DNA from: Acidimicrobiales bacterium
GTDB taxonomy: Bacteria > Actinomycetota > Acidimicrobiia > Acidimicrobiales > SZUA-35
Length of the DNA: 64,000 nucleotides
Direction of reading: 5' to 3'
Assembly (NCBI GenBank): GCA_028285495.1
Contig: JANQPB010000015.1
Coordinates: 186,001 to 250,000 of the forward strand
Shown here: positions 41,658-50,510 of the stretch, piece by piece
Layout: each line of letters opens with the position of its first letter
Position numbering within the stretch: the stretch's first letter is position 1
The notes under the pieces: model-generated
Seen by the model: only the letters and a program-made list of their open reading frames with translations
Told to the model about the DNA's origin: nothing
Databases searched by the model: none
Position numbers and translations under genes: made by a program

Positions 41658-42830
41658 ATGGCTCGGCCACCGATGGCGCACGGCACGCGGGTGCTGGTGT
41701 GCGCCGAGAGCTTCCTCCCTGCGGTCAACGGCGTCACGAACTCCGTCGTCCGGACCTTGCACCACCTCGATCATCACGGCTACGAGGCTTGCGTCGTCGC
41801 TCCGGGCCCCGGGCCGGATCTGTTCCGGATGGCGACCGGAGGTCGCGTCCGGGTGCACCGGGTTCCCAGCCTCCGGCTCCCCCGCTATCGGACGCTGCCA
41901 GTCGGCCTGGCCTCCGAGGCGCGGGTCCTTGGTCTGCTCGACGGCTATCGCCCCGACCTGGTTCACCTGGCGGCGCCCGTCGTCCTCGGCCGAACCGTCG
42001 GATCGGTGGCCCAGCGGCTGGGAATCCGCTCGGTCGCTGTCTTCCAGACCGACCTACCGGGCTTCTTCACCAGCTACGGGCTGACGGCAGCGGCGGCGCC
42101 GACGTGGGCGTGGCTACGCCGGGTCCACAATCACGCCGATCTCACGCTGGCGCCGACGGCGACGACGGCGCGCCAGCTCGAGGCCAACGGTTTCGAACGC
42201 GTCAAGGTCTGGGGTCGGGGGGTCGACCACCGGCAGTTCACCCCCACCCGTCGCTCGCCCGCCCTGCGCAGGGCATGGGGCGTCGACGGCACCGATCCCG
42301 AACGCAGGGTCGTCGTCGGCTACGTCGGACGTCTGGCTCGCGAGAAGCGGATCGATCGACTGCGGGCGCTGACCGGTGACCCGAGGATTCAACTCGTGAT
42401 CGTCGGCGACGGGCCGGCCAGGGCGGCCTTGGAGGCCGCCCTGCCGGCCGCCGTCTTCACCGGCCACCTCGGTGGTGCCGAGCTCGGTGAGGCCATGGCA
42501 TCACTCGACGTCTTCGTCCACACCGGCGAGCACGAGACCTTCTGTCAGACCATCCAGGAGGCGATGGCCAGCCGGGTGGCCGTCGTCGCCCCCGCAGCCG
42601 GGGGACCGATCGACCTGATCGACCACGGCGTGGACGGGATGCTCTTCCGAGCGGGCAGCGACGCCGAACTCGGCCGCTACGCCACCGAGCTGGTCTCGGA
42701 CGACGGGACCCGCCGCCGCCTGGCCGAGGCCGGACATCGTCGGGTCGACGGTCGGACCTGGGAGACCGTCGGAGATCAACTGCTCGGGCACTACGACACG
42801 GTGGTCGGCCGATCGAGGCGTGCCGCGTGA
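41658..42830 (+). CDS. Glycosyltransferase family 4 (MgtA/PimB-like)
   Basis: 390 aa from the ATG at 41658; the ATG at 41673 is equally possible. GT-B fold: N-terminal RVLVCAESFLPAVNGVTNSV (donor/acceptor-binding loop with PxxNG), RPDLVHLAAPVVLGRTVG, VFQTDLPGFFTSYGL, then C-terminal RVVVGYVGRLAREKRIDRL, LVIVGDGPARAALEA, and the E-x7-E motif EHETFCQTIQEAM with AAGGPIDLIDHGVDG. Close relatives are GDP-mannose-dependent mannosyltransferases that build actinobacterial mannosyl (glyco)lipids. It is coupled by GTGA overlap to a GT2 enzyme. Confidence 0.88.
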   Translation: MARPPMAHGTRVLVCAESFLPAVNGVTNSVVRTLHHLDHHGYEACVVAPGPGPDLFRMATGGRVRVHRVPSLRLPRYRTLPVGLASEARVLGLLDGYRPDLVHLAAPVVLGRTVGSVAQRLGIRSVAVFQTDLPGFFTSYGLTAAAAPTWAWLRRVHNHADLTLAPTATTARQLEANGFERVKVWGRGVDHRQFTPTRRSPALRRAWGVDGTDPERRVVVGYVGRLAREKRIDRLRALTGDPRIQLVIVGDGPARAALEAALPAAVFTGHLGGAELGEAMASLDVFVHTGEHETFCQTIQEAMASRVAVVAPAAGGPIDLIDHGVDGMLFRAGSDAELGRYATELVSDDGTRRRLAEAGHRRVDGRTWETVGDQLLGHYDTVVGRSRRAA

Positions 42831-43555
42831 ACCTGGCCGAGGTGACGATCGTCGTGCCGACTCGGAACGAGGCCTCGAACATCGAGCGGTTCCTTGCGTC
42901 GATCCCGGCGTCTCTCCGGTTGATCGTCGTCGACAGCAGCGACGACCAGACGCCCGATGTGGTCGAGCGCCTCCGTCCGAGCGCCGAGGTACTGCGGGCC
43001 CGGATCAACATCGCGATGGCACGACAGCTCGGGGCCGATGCCTGCGAGACCGAGTGGTTGCTCTTCACCGACGCCGACGTCGTCTTCGCCCCCTCCTACT
43101 TCGAGCGCTTGTCCGACGTCGACATCGGACCAGAAGGAGGCGGTCTGTTCGGGAGCAAGGGGACGATCGACGGCTTCGACACCTACCACCGCTGGTTCCG
43201 GGCCGGCCAGGGCCTGCTCGGCAAGCTGGGCGTACCGGCGGCGACCGGGTCGAATATGCTCGTCCGCTCGTCGACGCTCCGAGATGTCGGGGGGTTCGAC
43301 GCCAACCTGACCGTCAACGAGGACACCGAGCTGATGTTCCGGATCGCGCAGGCTGGCTACCCGGTGCGGTTCGAGCCGACCCTCGAGGTGCAGTCGTTCG
43401 ACCACCGCAGGCTCGAGGTGGGTCTCGGTCGCAAGATCCTCCACGGCGCGGTGAGGAACACCGCCCTGTACTTCGGCCTCTTCGACCGCCGGGTCCGCGC
43501 CGGCGACTGGGGTTACTGGGCTGACCGACCGACGCCACCTCGTCGGGTGAGGTGA
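42827..43555 (+). CDS. Glycosyltransferase family 2
   Basis: 242 aa from a GTG at 42827 (GTGA overlap with the stop of the GT4 gene). GT-A motifs: VTIVVPTRNEASNIERFLAS, LIVVDSSDDQTPDVV, the metal-binding DxD in WLLFTDADVVFAP, and the acceptor region GGFDANLTVNEDTELMFRI. The C-terminal tail (KILHGAVRNTALYFGLFDRR) has no membrane helix. It probably acts in the same glycan or glycolipid pathway as its partner. The sugar and acceptor are not known. Confidence 0.88.
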   Translation: MNLAEVTIVVPTRNEASNIERFLASIPASLRLIVVDSSDDQTPDVVERLRPSAEVLRARINIAMARQLGADACETEWLLFTDADVVFAPSYFERLSDVDIGPEGGGLFGSKGTIDGFDTYHRWFRAGQGLLGKLGVPAATGSNMLVRSSTLRDVGGFDANLTVNEDTELMFRIAQAGYPVRFEPTLEVQSFDHRRLEVGLGRKILHGAVRNTALYFGLFDRRVRAGDWGYWADRPTPPRRVR

Positions 43556-43793
43556 CGCGGCCCCGACCGCGGGGCACTCGCTGGTCCGGGTGATTCGCCG
43601 ATTGGCGACGTGGGCGGCCCAGTAACGGCCACGATCACGAACCGCCGATCCAGGCCCTTGGAGCACCGCCAGCTCCGGTGACGGCCCGCTCAGAGCGGTG
43701 GAGGGGAGAGGTTCCGATCGCTGCCGAGCAGCTGCGAGCCGGACCGCTGACGGTGCTCCAATCGAACGCTACGGCTCGAATGCAGCCGGCACG

Positions 43794-45572
43794 TCAACAC
43801 GGTTCGACGTCCAGCTGATCATCGGGTGTCCATCCCGTTCGAGCGAAGAGCTCCCGCCCGTTGACGGCGAGGAAGATGGCCGACAGGAGCAGCGCCACGA
43901 CGGCAACGGTCAGCCGACCGGCGGTCGCCAGCGGTCCCGAACCGGCGACGACGACCGCAACCGCAACAGCGGTCACGGCTGCGAGCGCCGCCCGTCGTCG
44001 CGGGGAACCGCCGATCGGTAGGAGCGCCAGCGTCACGCCGACCAGGGCAGGGCCGAGTGCGATCCGCTCGTCGAGGATGGCGGATGCTATGACGGCGAGG
44101 ACGAGCGGCACACTCAGCGCAGCCCATGTCCGGGCCAGCCACGATGGGCCGTTGTCGCTCCGGAGCGGTACGGCGGGATCTCGCAGGTGGTCGCGGATCC
44201 CCGTCGCCCGCCATCGGCCGCGTTGGATACGCAAGCGGACGTCCTCGAGCTCACTGCGCAGGCGGAGCTGATCGGTGAGTCGCTCGCTCTCGGCGACGAC
44301 ATGGGCGCTGCGACCGGTTTGGGCGGCCAAGGGAAGCACTCGGGCCGATGCCCGAATCGACCCGTCGAGATCCTGGATGACTCGCTCCAGCTTGGCCAGA
44401 CTGACCCTCGAGGCGATGGCCGATGGCGGCGGCGTGCCGTGGAGGCCGACGAAGCCGAGGGGGTCGGCCCACGATCGGCGGATCTCACCCCGCCGATCGA
44501 ACTTCGGCCCACCCGGGCCTCGTTCGGCCTGAAGCGGGTCGCCGGTATCCGCACCCCACAGGCCGCGGTACTCCTCCGCCCAGGGGGCGCCGTCCATCGA
44601 TCGGACGTCCCACTGGGTGATCGCGTCGCCATCGCCTCGGGCCACGTCGACGAAGGGAATGCCGAGCGCTGGCCCCGGTCCACGGTCGAGCTCGGGGCCG
44701 CGCGTCGACCAGTGTTGTGCCATCCATCGGCGGGCCCGTTGGGTCCACCGCAGGCCGGGTACGTCGATCCGCGTGACGTAGTCACCTGGCTGGAAGAACA
44801 GGGCGTGTGAGCCGCCGGCGGCATACAAGATGACCTGGTCGCCTTCGGTCGTGACCTCCGGATCGTCCCAGTGCCGGCGGAGATCAGGTCCGCGGTGCTC
44901 GTGACAGGTCGACGCGACCCAGATCGGGCGACCGTCGGCCGGGTCGCAGAAGATCCATGCCTGCTCCCAGTCGCCCTCATGGTCGTTCAGGCCGCCGTAC
45001 CCGGTCCGCCAGTCGTTCATCACGTAGAACCATGCGTAGTGCAGCACCAGCCACTCACCGGCCGTCACCACCCGGCCATAGCAGACGGGATCCTGCTCCA
45101 GCTCCAGCTGGCGGGCCCGCATGGCGGCGGCCGTGGCAGTTCGCCGGGGCAGGGTCGGTCGAAGCCAGACCGACAGCTGGAAGACCGCACCGAGGAGCCG
45201 ACCGAAGAGGCCGACGCAGCCGAGCCGGGCCGACGACGTTCGTTGCGACAGACGCCGGTCGAGTCGATTCGAGACCGCTCGCCGGTCGGCGTCGGTCACG
45301 AACCGAAGACTCGTACCGGCTCCCCAGCGGTCGTCCAGGTCATCGGCGGCCACTGCGATGGCATCGTCTCGTCCGGTCACGAGGCGACAGGCGGCAACGT
45401 AGCCGTCGAACGACGTCGGCCGGAACAGCTCGTGGCGCTCCAGCACGAGAATCGGAGCGAAGCGAGCCAGCAGGCTCCGGTCACAGCACGGAGCCGGGGC
45501 GGCTCCCGCCGGCGTCGAACCGATCGCCGCTCCTCCCGCCGTGGTGATCGTCTTCGTTCTGCCCGTGAACAT
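43794..45572 (-). CDS. VPS62-like protein with C-terminal membrane segments
   Basis: 592 aa from the ATG at 45572 (a GTG at 45611 would add 13 residues). The central part has the VPS62/DUF946-type core: FAPILVLERHELFRPTSFDG, LHYAWFYVMNDWRTGYGGLN, DHEGDWEQAWIFCDP, GSHALFFQPGDY. A long helical stretch follows (about 400-470), then three hydrophobic segments near the C-terminus (about 490-585: VPLVLAVIASAIL, AALAAVTAVAVAVVVAG, LTVAVVALLLSAIFLAV). The function is unknown in bacteria. It stands alone on the minus strand between the glycosyltransferases and the phosphonate cluster. Confidence 0.7.
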   Translation of the reverse strand: MFTGRTKTITTAGGAAIGSTPAGAAPAPCCDRSLLARFAPILVLERHELFRPTSFDGYVAACRLVTGRDDAIAVAADDLDDRWGAGTSLRFVTDADRRAVSNRLDRRLSQRTSSARLGCVGLFGRLLGAVFQLSVWLRPTLPRRTATAAAMRARQLELEQDPVCYGRVVTAGEWLVLHYAWFYVMNDWRTGYGGLNDHEGDWEQAWIFCDPADGRPIWVASTCHEHRGPDLRRHWDDPEVTTEGDQVILYAAGGSHALFFQPGDYVTRIDVPGLRWTQRARRWMAQHWSTRGPELDRGPGPALGIPFVDVARGDGDAITQWDVRSMDGAPWAEEYRGLWGADTGDPLQAERGPGGPKFDRRGEIRRSWADPLGFVGLHGTPPPSAIASRVSLAKLERVIQDLDGSIRASARVLPLAAQTGRSAHVVAESERLTDQLRLRSELEDVRLRIQRGRWRATGIRDHLRDPAVPLRSDNGPSWLARTWAALSVPLVLAVIASAILDERIALGPALVGVTLALLPIGGSPRRRAALAAVTAVAVAVVVAGSGPLATAGRLTVAVVALLLSAIFLAVNGRELFARTGWTPDDQLDVEPC

Positions 45573-45733
45573 GTCCGGGCCAACCAGCCGATCCTCGACG
45601 CGATCGTCCACGGGAGTCGAGCGTTACACCGTGGCATGACCTCGATCGGGCCCCCGAGTTGCTCGGACATGGAGAGTCGACGAACTCGCAACGCCGTGGA
45701 ACGAGGCCCGCAGTCGATGTGTCTGCGCCCGAC

Positions 45734-46321
45734 CTACACCTCGTGGGAACCGGGGGACGGGGAACGGGCCAGATCCATCAGCAGCTCGCGATGGTCGGCG
45801 AACTCACCAGCGTCGATGCCGGGGACCTTTGCCCCCTCGTCCCACCGGCGCAGCCGAGCGGCCGCCTCGGCGCCAGGCAGGGCCTCGAAGCGCTCCACCT
45901 CCTCGGGTACCATCGGGCCGCCCTGGAGCTCGAGGGAGTGCACGGAGCCGGGCGACAGGACGCCGAAGTAGTCGGGGTCGACGGCGCACAGGTAGCGCTT
46001 GGCGTCGACGTGGAGGGCGATCGGGTTGGTCACGTCCGGATCGAACCAGCGGGCGAGCGCTCGGGCGCCGACCGCTTCGTGGCGAAGGTCGACGGTCGGC
46101 ATGCGGTCGCGCTCGACGAGCAGGTGCCCGACATCGTGGAGGAGTGCCGCAGCCACGAGCGCCGGGGGAGCGTCCTCGTCGATCGCCTGCCTTGCGCTCT
46201 GGAGGGCGTGGTCCTCCTGGGTGATGCCGTTGCCGTCGCGCAATCGCCCGTGGCGCTCGAAGAGATCGATCAGTGCGTCGACCGCCTGTTCCGGATGTTG
46301 GGCTGATGCCAGATCGTCCAT
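45734..46321 (-). CDS. HD-domain protein of the phosphonate-associated (PhnZ-like) type
   Basis: 195 aa from the ATG at 46321. The HD-domain core reads ITQEDHALQSARQAIDEDAP, PALVAAALLHDVGHLL and ARALARWFDPDVTNPIALHV, with the pattern H...HD...H...D of mixed-valent di-iron HD oxygenases such as PhnZ, which cleave hydroxylated phosphonates, and of myo-inositol oxygenase-like relatives. In PhnZ a Tyr and Glu just before the QLEHSLQ-type helix hold the substrate; here the equivalent text is RLRDGNGITQEDHALQ, so both seem replaced. The substrate may differ. It lies 100 bp downstream of phnE on the same strand, so it probably belongs to the phosphonate operon. No PhnY-type dioxygenase is adjacent. 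Confidence 0.75.
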   Translation of the reverse strand: MDDLASAQHPEQAVDALIDLFERHGRLRDGNGITQEDHALQSARQAIDEDAPPALVAAALLHDVGHLLVERDRMPTVDLRHEAVGARALARWFDPDVTNPIALHVDAKRYLCAVDPDYFGVLSPGSVHSLELQGGPMVPEEVERFEALPGAEAAARLRRWDEGAKVPGIDAGEFADHRELLMDLARSPSPGSHEV

Positions 46322-46421
46322 GCGTCGAGTGTGACGCACCGATCCGTCCAGCCGGCGAACGTCGGATGAACCTCTTGCGGTGCACAGACCACAGCACGGC
46401 CACGAACTGGGGCGCCGGCCA

Positions 46422-48263
46422 TCAGATCAGCCGCTTGCGGATCCAATCCGAGATGCGTTCGATCGTGAAGATCACGACGAAGAGGAACAGGAGGATGCCG
46501 CCCACTTCTTCGAACCGCTGTCCTTGCATGAAGTTGGAGATCAGGGCGCCGATGCCGCCGGCGCCGACGACACCGAGCACCGCCGAGCCCCGGATCAGGA
46601 TGTCGAGGATGTAGAGGCTCACGCCGACGAGGGCCGGCATGAACTGCGGCGTGACCGCAGAGAGCGCTTCCTGCGTCCGGGTCGCACCGGTTGCGAACAC
46701 GCCCTCCCTCGGCCCCGTGTTGATCTCCTCGACCCCCTCGGCGAACAGCTTGCCGCCGAACCCGATGGCCCCGAGGATGAGTCCGATCACACCGGGGATC
46801 AGCGTCAGGCCCATCGCCGCAACGAGCATGATCACGATGATCAGGTCGGGCAACGCACGGATGAGCACGAGCATCAACCGCGTTGCCGCGTAGGTGAACC
46901 GGTTCGGGGAGACATTGCGGGCCGCGGCGTACCCGAACAGAAGTGCGATCGGGATCCCGATGGCCGAGGCCGCGACGCCGACCGCGACCGTGTCGAACAT
47001 CGCCGATCTCACCAGCGGGGTCCACCAGTCGAAGTTGCGGGGAATCAGCCGTTGGCCGATGTTCCACACCGTGGGGAGCTGGCCAGGGTCTGGGTCCCCG
47101 AACTGAGGCCGCAGCCCGTTGAAGAAGTTGCGGATGCTGATTTGTGTGATCAGGTAGCTGGCGAAGATCAGCACGACGGCGGTGAGCGCCGAGAAGGCCA
47201 TCTTCTGCCGGTAGGCATCGAACGGCGGCACGAGCCGTTCCCGGTCGAAGGGAACGGCCTGGCCGGTCGTGGTCGACGTGTCCCGGGACGCGGCGTCGGC
47301 GGCCGGAGCGAGATCGGCGTTGGTCACCTTCGACCGACCGATCACCGCTTCGATCCACTTCGCCACTCGTCCTGGTTCGTTCGCCGCGTCGGCGTCGAGG
47401 ATCGCCCTGCGCACGCTGGTCGACATCGCCTCGACGAGGAGCACCGTGATCATGATGACCACCACCACGCCCATGGCCAGATCCCAGCGGAGGTTGCCCT
47501 TGTAGAGGTTGAAGAGCTGGCCGATGCCACCAGCGCCGACGATGCCGAGCACGGTCGAGGACCGGAAGTTGATGTCCAGCCGGAACATCACCGTGGCCAG
47601 GAAGCTCGGGACCACCTGCGGCAGCACGCCGGTCGACATCTGTTGGAACCAGCCACCACCGGTGGCCGCTACCGCCTCACGTTGGCCGGGATCGGTCTCC
47701 TCGATCGCATCGGCCAGCAGCTTGCCGATCATGCCGATGGCGTGGAAGCCGAGGGCGAGGATGCCGGGAAGCGGGCCGATCGTATAGACGCGCACGAAGA
47801 TGAACGCGAACACGAGGTCCGGGATCGTCCTCGCGAACACGATGATGCCGCGAGCGATGGAGCGCAGCACGGGGTGGGGCGACGTGTTCCTCGCTGCGAG
47901 GAAGCCGAGCGGGAAGCTGATGACGGCCGCCAACGCGGTGCCGGCGACCGCCATGAAGAAGGTGACGACCGCCTGATCGACGATCTCGCCGAGCTCGTCG
48001 AACCTCGGCGGCAGCGCGCCGTTGCGGATGTCGGTGCCGAAGAGGAAGTTCAGCATGGACTGGCGGCCCTCACCGAAGATCTGGCCGAGGTCCCAGATGT
48101 TCGTCCGCCAGATAGCCCAGGTGGAGATGGCGCCGAAGACGATCGCTGTCGCGGTCAGTTCGATTCGTCGCCGGTCCCACGGTGGACTCAGGCGGTACTC
48201 GCCGCCGGAACTCGAGGTGCCGCCACCGGTTGGGGCGACGGCAGGATCCTCGGTGATCGTCAT
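46422..48263 (-). CDS. phnE: Phosphonate ABC transporter permease, fused PhnE1-PhnE2
   Basis: 613 aa containing two complete PhnE-type permease domains in tandem. Unit 1 (about 35-290) has DQAVVTFFMAVAGTALAAVI, FARTIPDLVFAFIFVRVYTIGPLPG, EAVAATGGGWFQQM and GIVGAGGIGQLFN. Unit 2 (about 345-613) has FDTVAVGVAASAIGIPIALL, LIRALPDLIIVIMLVAAMGL, REGVFATGATRTQEAL and GVVGAGGIGALISN. The EAA loops contact PhnC. Two permeases are usually separate genes or a homodimer, so one chain supplies the whole pore. Coupled by ATGA to phnC upstream. Confidence 0.92.
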   Translation of the reverse strand: MTITEDPAVAPTGGGTSSSGGEYRLSPPWDRRRIELTATAIVFGAISTWAIWRTNIWDLGQIFGEGRQSMLNFLFGTDIRNGALPPRFDELGEIVDQAVVTFFMAVAGTALAAVISFPLGFLAARNTSPHPVLRSIARGIIVFARTIPDLVFAFIFVRVYTIGPLPGILALGFHAIGMIGKLLADAIEETDPGQREAVAATGGGWFQQMSTGVLPQVVPSFLATVMFRLDINFRSSTVLGIVGAGGIGQLFNLYKGNLRWDLAMGVVVVIMITVLLVEAMSTSVRRAILDADAANEPGRVAKWIEAVIGRSKVTNADLAPAADAASRDTSTTTGQAVPFDRERLVPPFDAYRQKMAFSALTAVVLIFASYLITQISIRNFFNGLRPQFGDPDPGQLPTVWNIGQRLIPRNFDWWTPLVRSAMFDTVAVGVAASAIGIPIALLFGYAAARNVSPNRFTYAATRLMLVLIRALPDLIIVIMLVAAMGLTLIPGVIGLILGAIGFGGKLFAEGVEEINTGPREGVFATGATRTQEALSAVTPQFMPALVGVSLYILDILIRGSAVLGVVGAGGIGALISNFMQGQRFEEVGGILLFLFVVIFTIERISDWIRKRLI

Positions 48264-49084
48264 GCGCCGATCGCCTCCTTCTCCTGCGCATACTCCTCAC
48301 GCTTCTCGCCGGTCGGATCGAGACGGCTGTAGACGGTCATGACCTCATCGGTGCTGAGACCCGCGGCATCGCGGTCGAGCACGAGCTGACCGTCGCGAAG
48401 CCCCACCATTCGCTGAGCCCAGCCCAAGGCCAGCTCGACCTGGTGGAGCGAGGTGATCACAGTCATGTTCTCCTCGCTCGTGACACGGAACAGGACGTCC
48501 ATCACCTGCCCGGAAATCTCGGGGTCGAGGGAGGCAACGGGCTCGTCGGCCAGCACGATCTTGGGCTTCTGCATCAGCGTCCGAGCGATGGCGACCCGCT
48601 GCTGCTGACCGCCCGAGAGCGTGTCGGTGCGCTGGAAGGCGCGGTCAGCGAGGCCGACGCGCTCGAGTTGCTCGAGCGCGTCGCGACGGAGCCTCTTGGG
48701 GTACGTGAGCACCCCGTAGCGCGGTCCGCGCAGCCGACCGAGGGCGCCCGAGAGGACGTTCTCGAGGACGGTGAGGCGGCCAGCGATGTTGAACTGCTGG
48801 AAGATGAACCCGACGTCGCGACGCAGCTCGCGGAGCTCTGAGCCCTTGGCGGTGTTCACGTCGTGGCCGAGTACCTCGACCTGGCCGGAGGTCGGGACGT
48901 TCAGCCTGTTCAGGTGGCGAAGGAAGGTCGACTTCCCCGAGCCGGACAAGCCGATGATCACGAGCAGCTGGCCCGCTGGAACATCGAGGCTGACGTCGTC
49001 GAGAGCGACCACGGTGCCACCTGCGAATTCCTTCCGCAGGTTTCGAACGCTGATGATGGTCTCTGCTGTGCCGTTGGTGCTCAT
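48260..49084 (-). CDS. phnC: Phosphonate ABC transporter ATPase PhnC
   Basis: 274 aa from the ATG at 49084 (AAAGGAC upstream). Walker A GLSGSGKST, Q-loop FQQFNIAGRLTVLENVLSG, then the PhnC-typical LGRLRGPRYGVLTYPKRLRRDALEQLERVGL, signature LSGGQQQRVAIAR, Walker B IVLADEPVASLD and H-switch TSLHQVELA. It energises phosphonate/phosphite import with PhnD and PhnE. The C-terminus ends with a charged tail (EKREEYAQEKEAIGA). Confidence 0.94.
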   Translation of the reverse strand: MSTNGTAETIISVRNLRKEFAGGTVVALDDVSLDVPAGQLLVIIGLSGSGKSTFLRHLNRLNVPTSGQVEVLGHDVNTAKGSELRELRRDVGFIFQQFNIAGRLTVLENVLSGALGRLRGPRYGVLTYPKRLRRDALEQLERVGLADRAFQRTDTLSGGQQQRVAIARTLMQKPKIVLADEPVASLDPEISGQVMDVLFRVTSEENMTVITSLHQVELALGWAQRMVGLRDGQLVLDRDAAGLSTDEVMTVYSRLDPTGEKREEYAQEKEAIGA

Positions 49085-49187
49085 CGCCAGTCCTTTGTGG
49101 GGTGTCGTTGGTGGTCCAGGAACCGGATCGGGCGGAGGCGCCCCAGGCGCCCCCGCCCATCGCCGGAGAAGAGGAACCGGGGATCGA

Positions 49188-50318
49188 TCAGCCGTCGCAG
49201 CGAGCGGAGCCGGTCTGCTCGCAGACGAAGCGGATGCCGTCATAGAGCTCGTTGGTCACCGGGAGGTACTGGGTGGCGCCCTCCTCGGCGATCGAGCACT
49301 CGCCGGCGTCGTAGTCCTCCTGGGTGCAATAGCCGTCGGCGAGGAACCGGTCGGCGTTGATCTCGTTGACGTAGACGTCGGTGACGGCGTCGATGAAGCT
49401 CTGCGGGAAACTGGCCTGGATGGCGACCGGCGAGTTGGGGATCGGCGGGCTCTTCCACACGATCTTCAGCTCGGCGCTGTCCTCACTGATGGTCTCGTCC
49501 TCGACGGTGTCGACCACACCGGTCAGGTCGCCCTGGGCGATCAGGCGGGCCGTGACCATGGCGTCGTAAGCGAAACCGGCCTCACAGGTGCCGTTGGCCA
49601 CCGAGAGGGCGGAGGCATCGTGGCCACCGGCGAAGGTGCCGGCGACGCCGGTCTCCGGGTCGATGCCCTCGCCGAGCAGCCCGGCCGAGGGGAACAGGAA
49701 GCCCGAGGTCGATCCCGGGTCGACGAAGCAGATGTTGCGGTCGGCGAAGTCGGCGATCGAGTTGATCTCGTCGTTGCCGGCCTGGGTGATGCCGTACGAG
49801 CGATACGATGCCGGGCTGTCACCCTCCTGGCCGATGGCGATCGGCACGATGTCGGCACCGTTGCCGGTGGCGATCACGTAGGAGAACGGACCGAACTGGG
49901 CCATATCGAGGTTGCCGGCAATCATCGCCTCGATCACACCGGCGTAGTCGGTGGCGAAGCTGAACTCGATCGGAATACCGAGCTCCTCTTCGAGGATGTC
50001 GAGCACGGGCTGGTACTGATCGATCTGTTGCTGCTCTTCCTGCGAGGGCACGACGGCGAAGCGCAGAGTCTCGGGCCAGCCCTCCCGATCGTCGGAGGCG
50101 GCGGCGCCCTCGACGGCCTCGGCAGCCTCGTCGGCCGCTTCCTCCGTCTCCGCCACGGCCTCGTCGGCGGCATCAGCGGCGTCGCTCACAGCATCGTCGG
50201 TGGCGGCTTCGGTCGTCGCCTCGTCGGTGGCGTCAGCAGAGTCGCCACACGCTGCCGCGATCAGCGAGAGCGCGGCGAGAAGCGCCAGCAGTAGGCGCGA
50301 TGGGGAGGACGTCCTCAT
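49188..50318 (-). CDS. phnD: Phosphonate ABC transporter substrate-binding lipoprotein PhnD
   Basis: 376 aa from the ATG at 50318. The lipoprotein signal ends in LIAAAC at about residue 24; an acidic Ala/Asp/Glu linker of about 55 residues follows. PhnD-domain motifs: LRFAVVPSQEEQQQIDQYQP, GIPIEFSFATDYAGVIEAMI, GNLDMAQFGPFSYVIA, NICFVDPGSTSGFLFPSAGL and CEAGFAYDAM. The STSG and the tyrosine of FGPFSY line the phosphonate pocket in characterised PhnD. Four cysteines cluster near the C-terminus (GYCTQEDYDAGECS and FVCEQTGSARC), probably forming disulphides outside the cell. The gap to the upstream gene (190 bp) may hold a separate promoter. Confidence 0.93.
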   Translation of the reverse strand: MRTSSPSRLLLALLAALSLIAAACGDSADATDEATTEAATDDAVSDAADAADEAVAETEEAADEAAEAVEGAAASDDREGWPETLRFAVVPSQEEQQQIDQYQPVLDILEEELGIPIEFSFATDYAGVIEAMIAGNLDMAQFGPFSYVIATGNGADIVPIAIGQEGDSPASYRSYGITQAGNDEINSIADFADRNICFVDPGSTSGFLFPSAGLLGEGIDPETGVAGTFAGGHDASALSVANGTCEAGFAYDAMVTARLIAQGDLTGVVDTVEDETISEDSAELKIVWKSPPIPNSPVAIQASFPQSFIDAVTDVYVNEINADRFLADGYCTQEDYDAGECSIAEEGATQYLPVTNELYDGIRFVCEQTGSARCDG

Positions 50319-50510
50319 ATCTGTGTCTCCAGGGGGTCAGTTGCTGGTGCCACGGAAACTAGGAGGTTGACATGACATCTTCGTGAGACGGCACGGACGC
50401 TCGTCGATCCATTTGGTGAACTGTGGGGATCGTTGGACAGATCGGGTTCTGCACCGGGCACGACGAGCACCGACGCCCTCCATGAGCAGCCAGCGGTGGT
50501 CGACGCTGGA

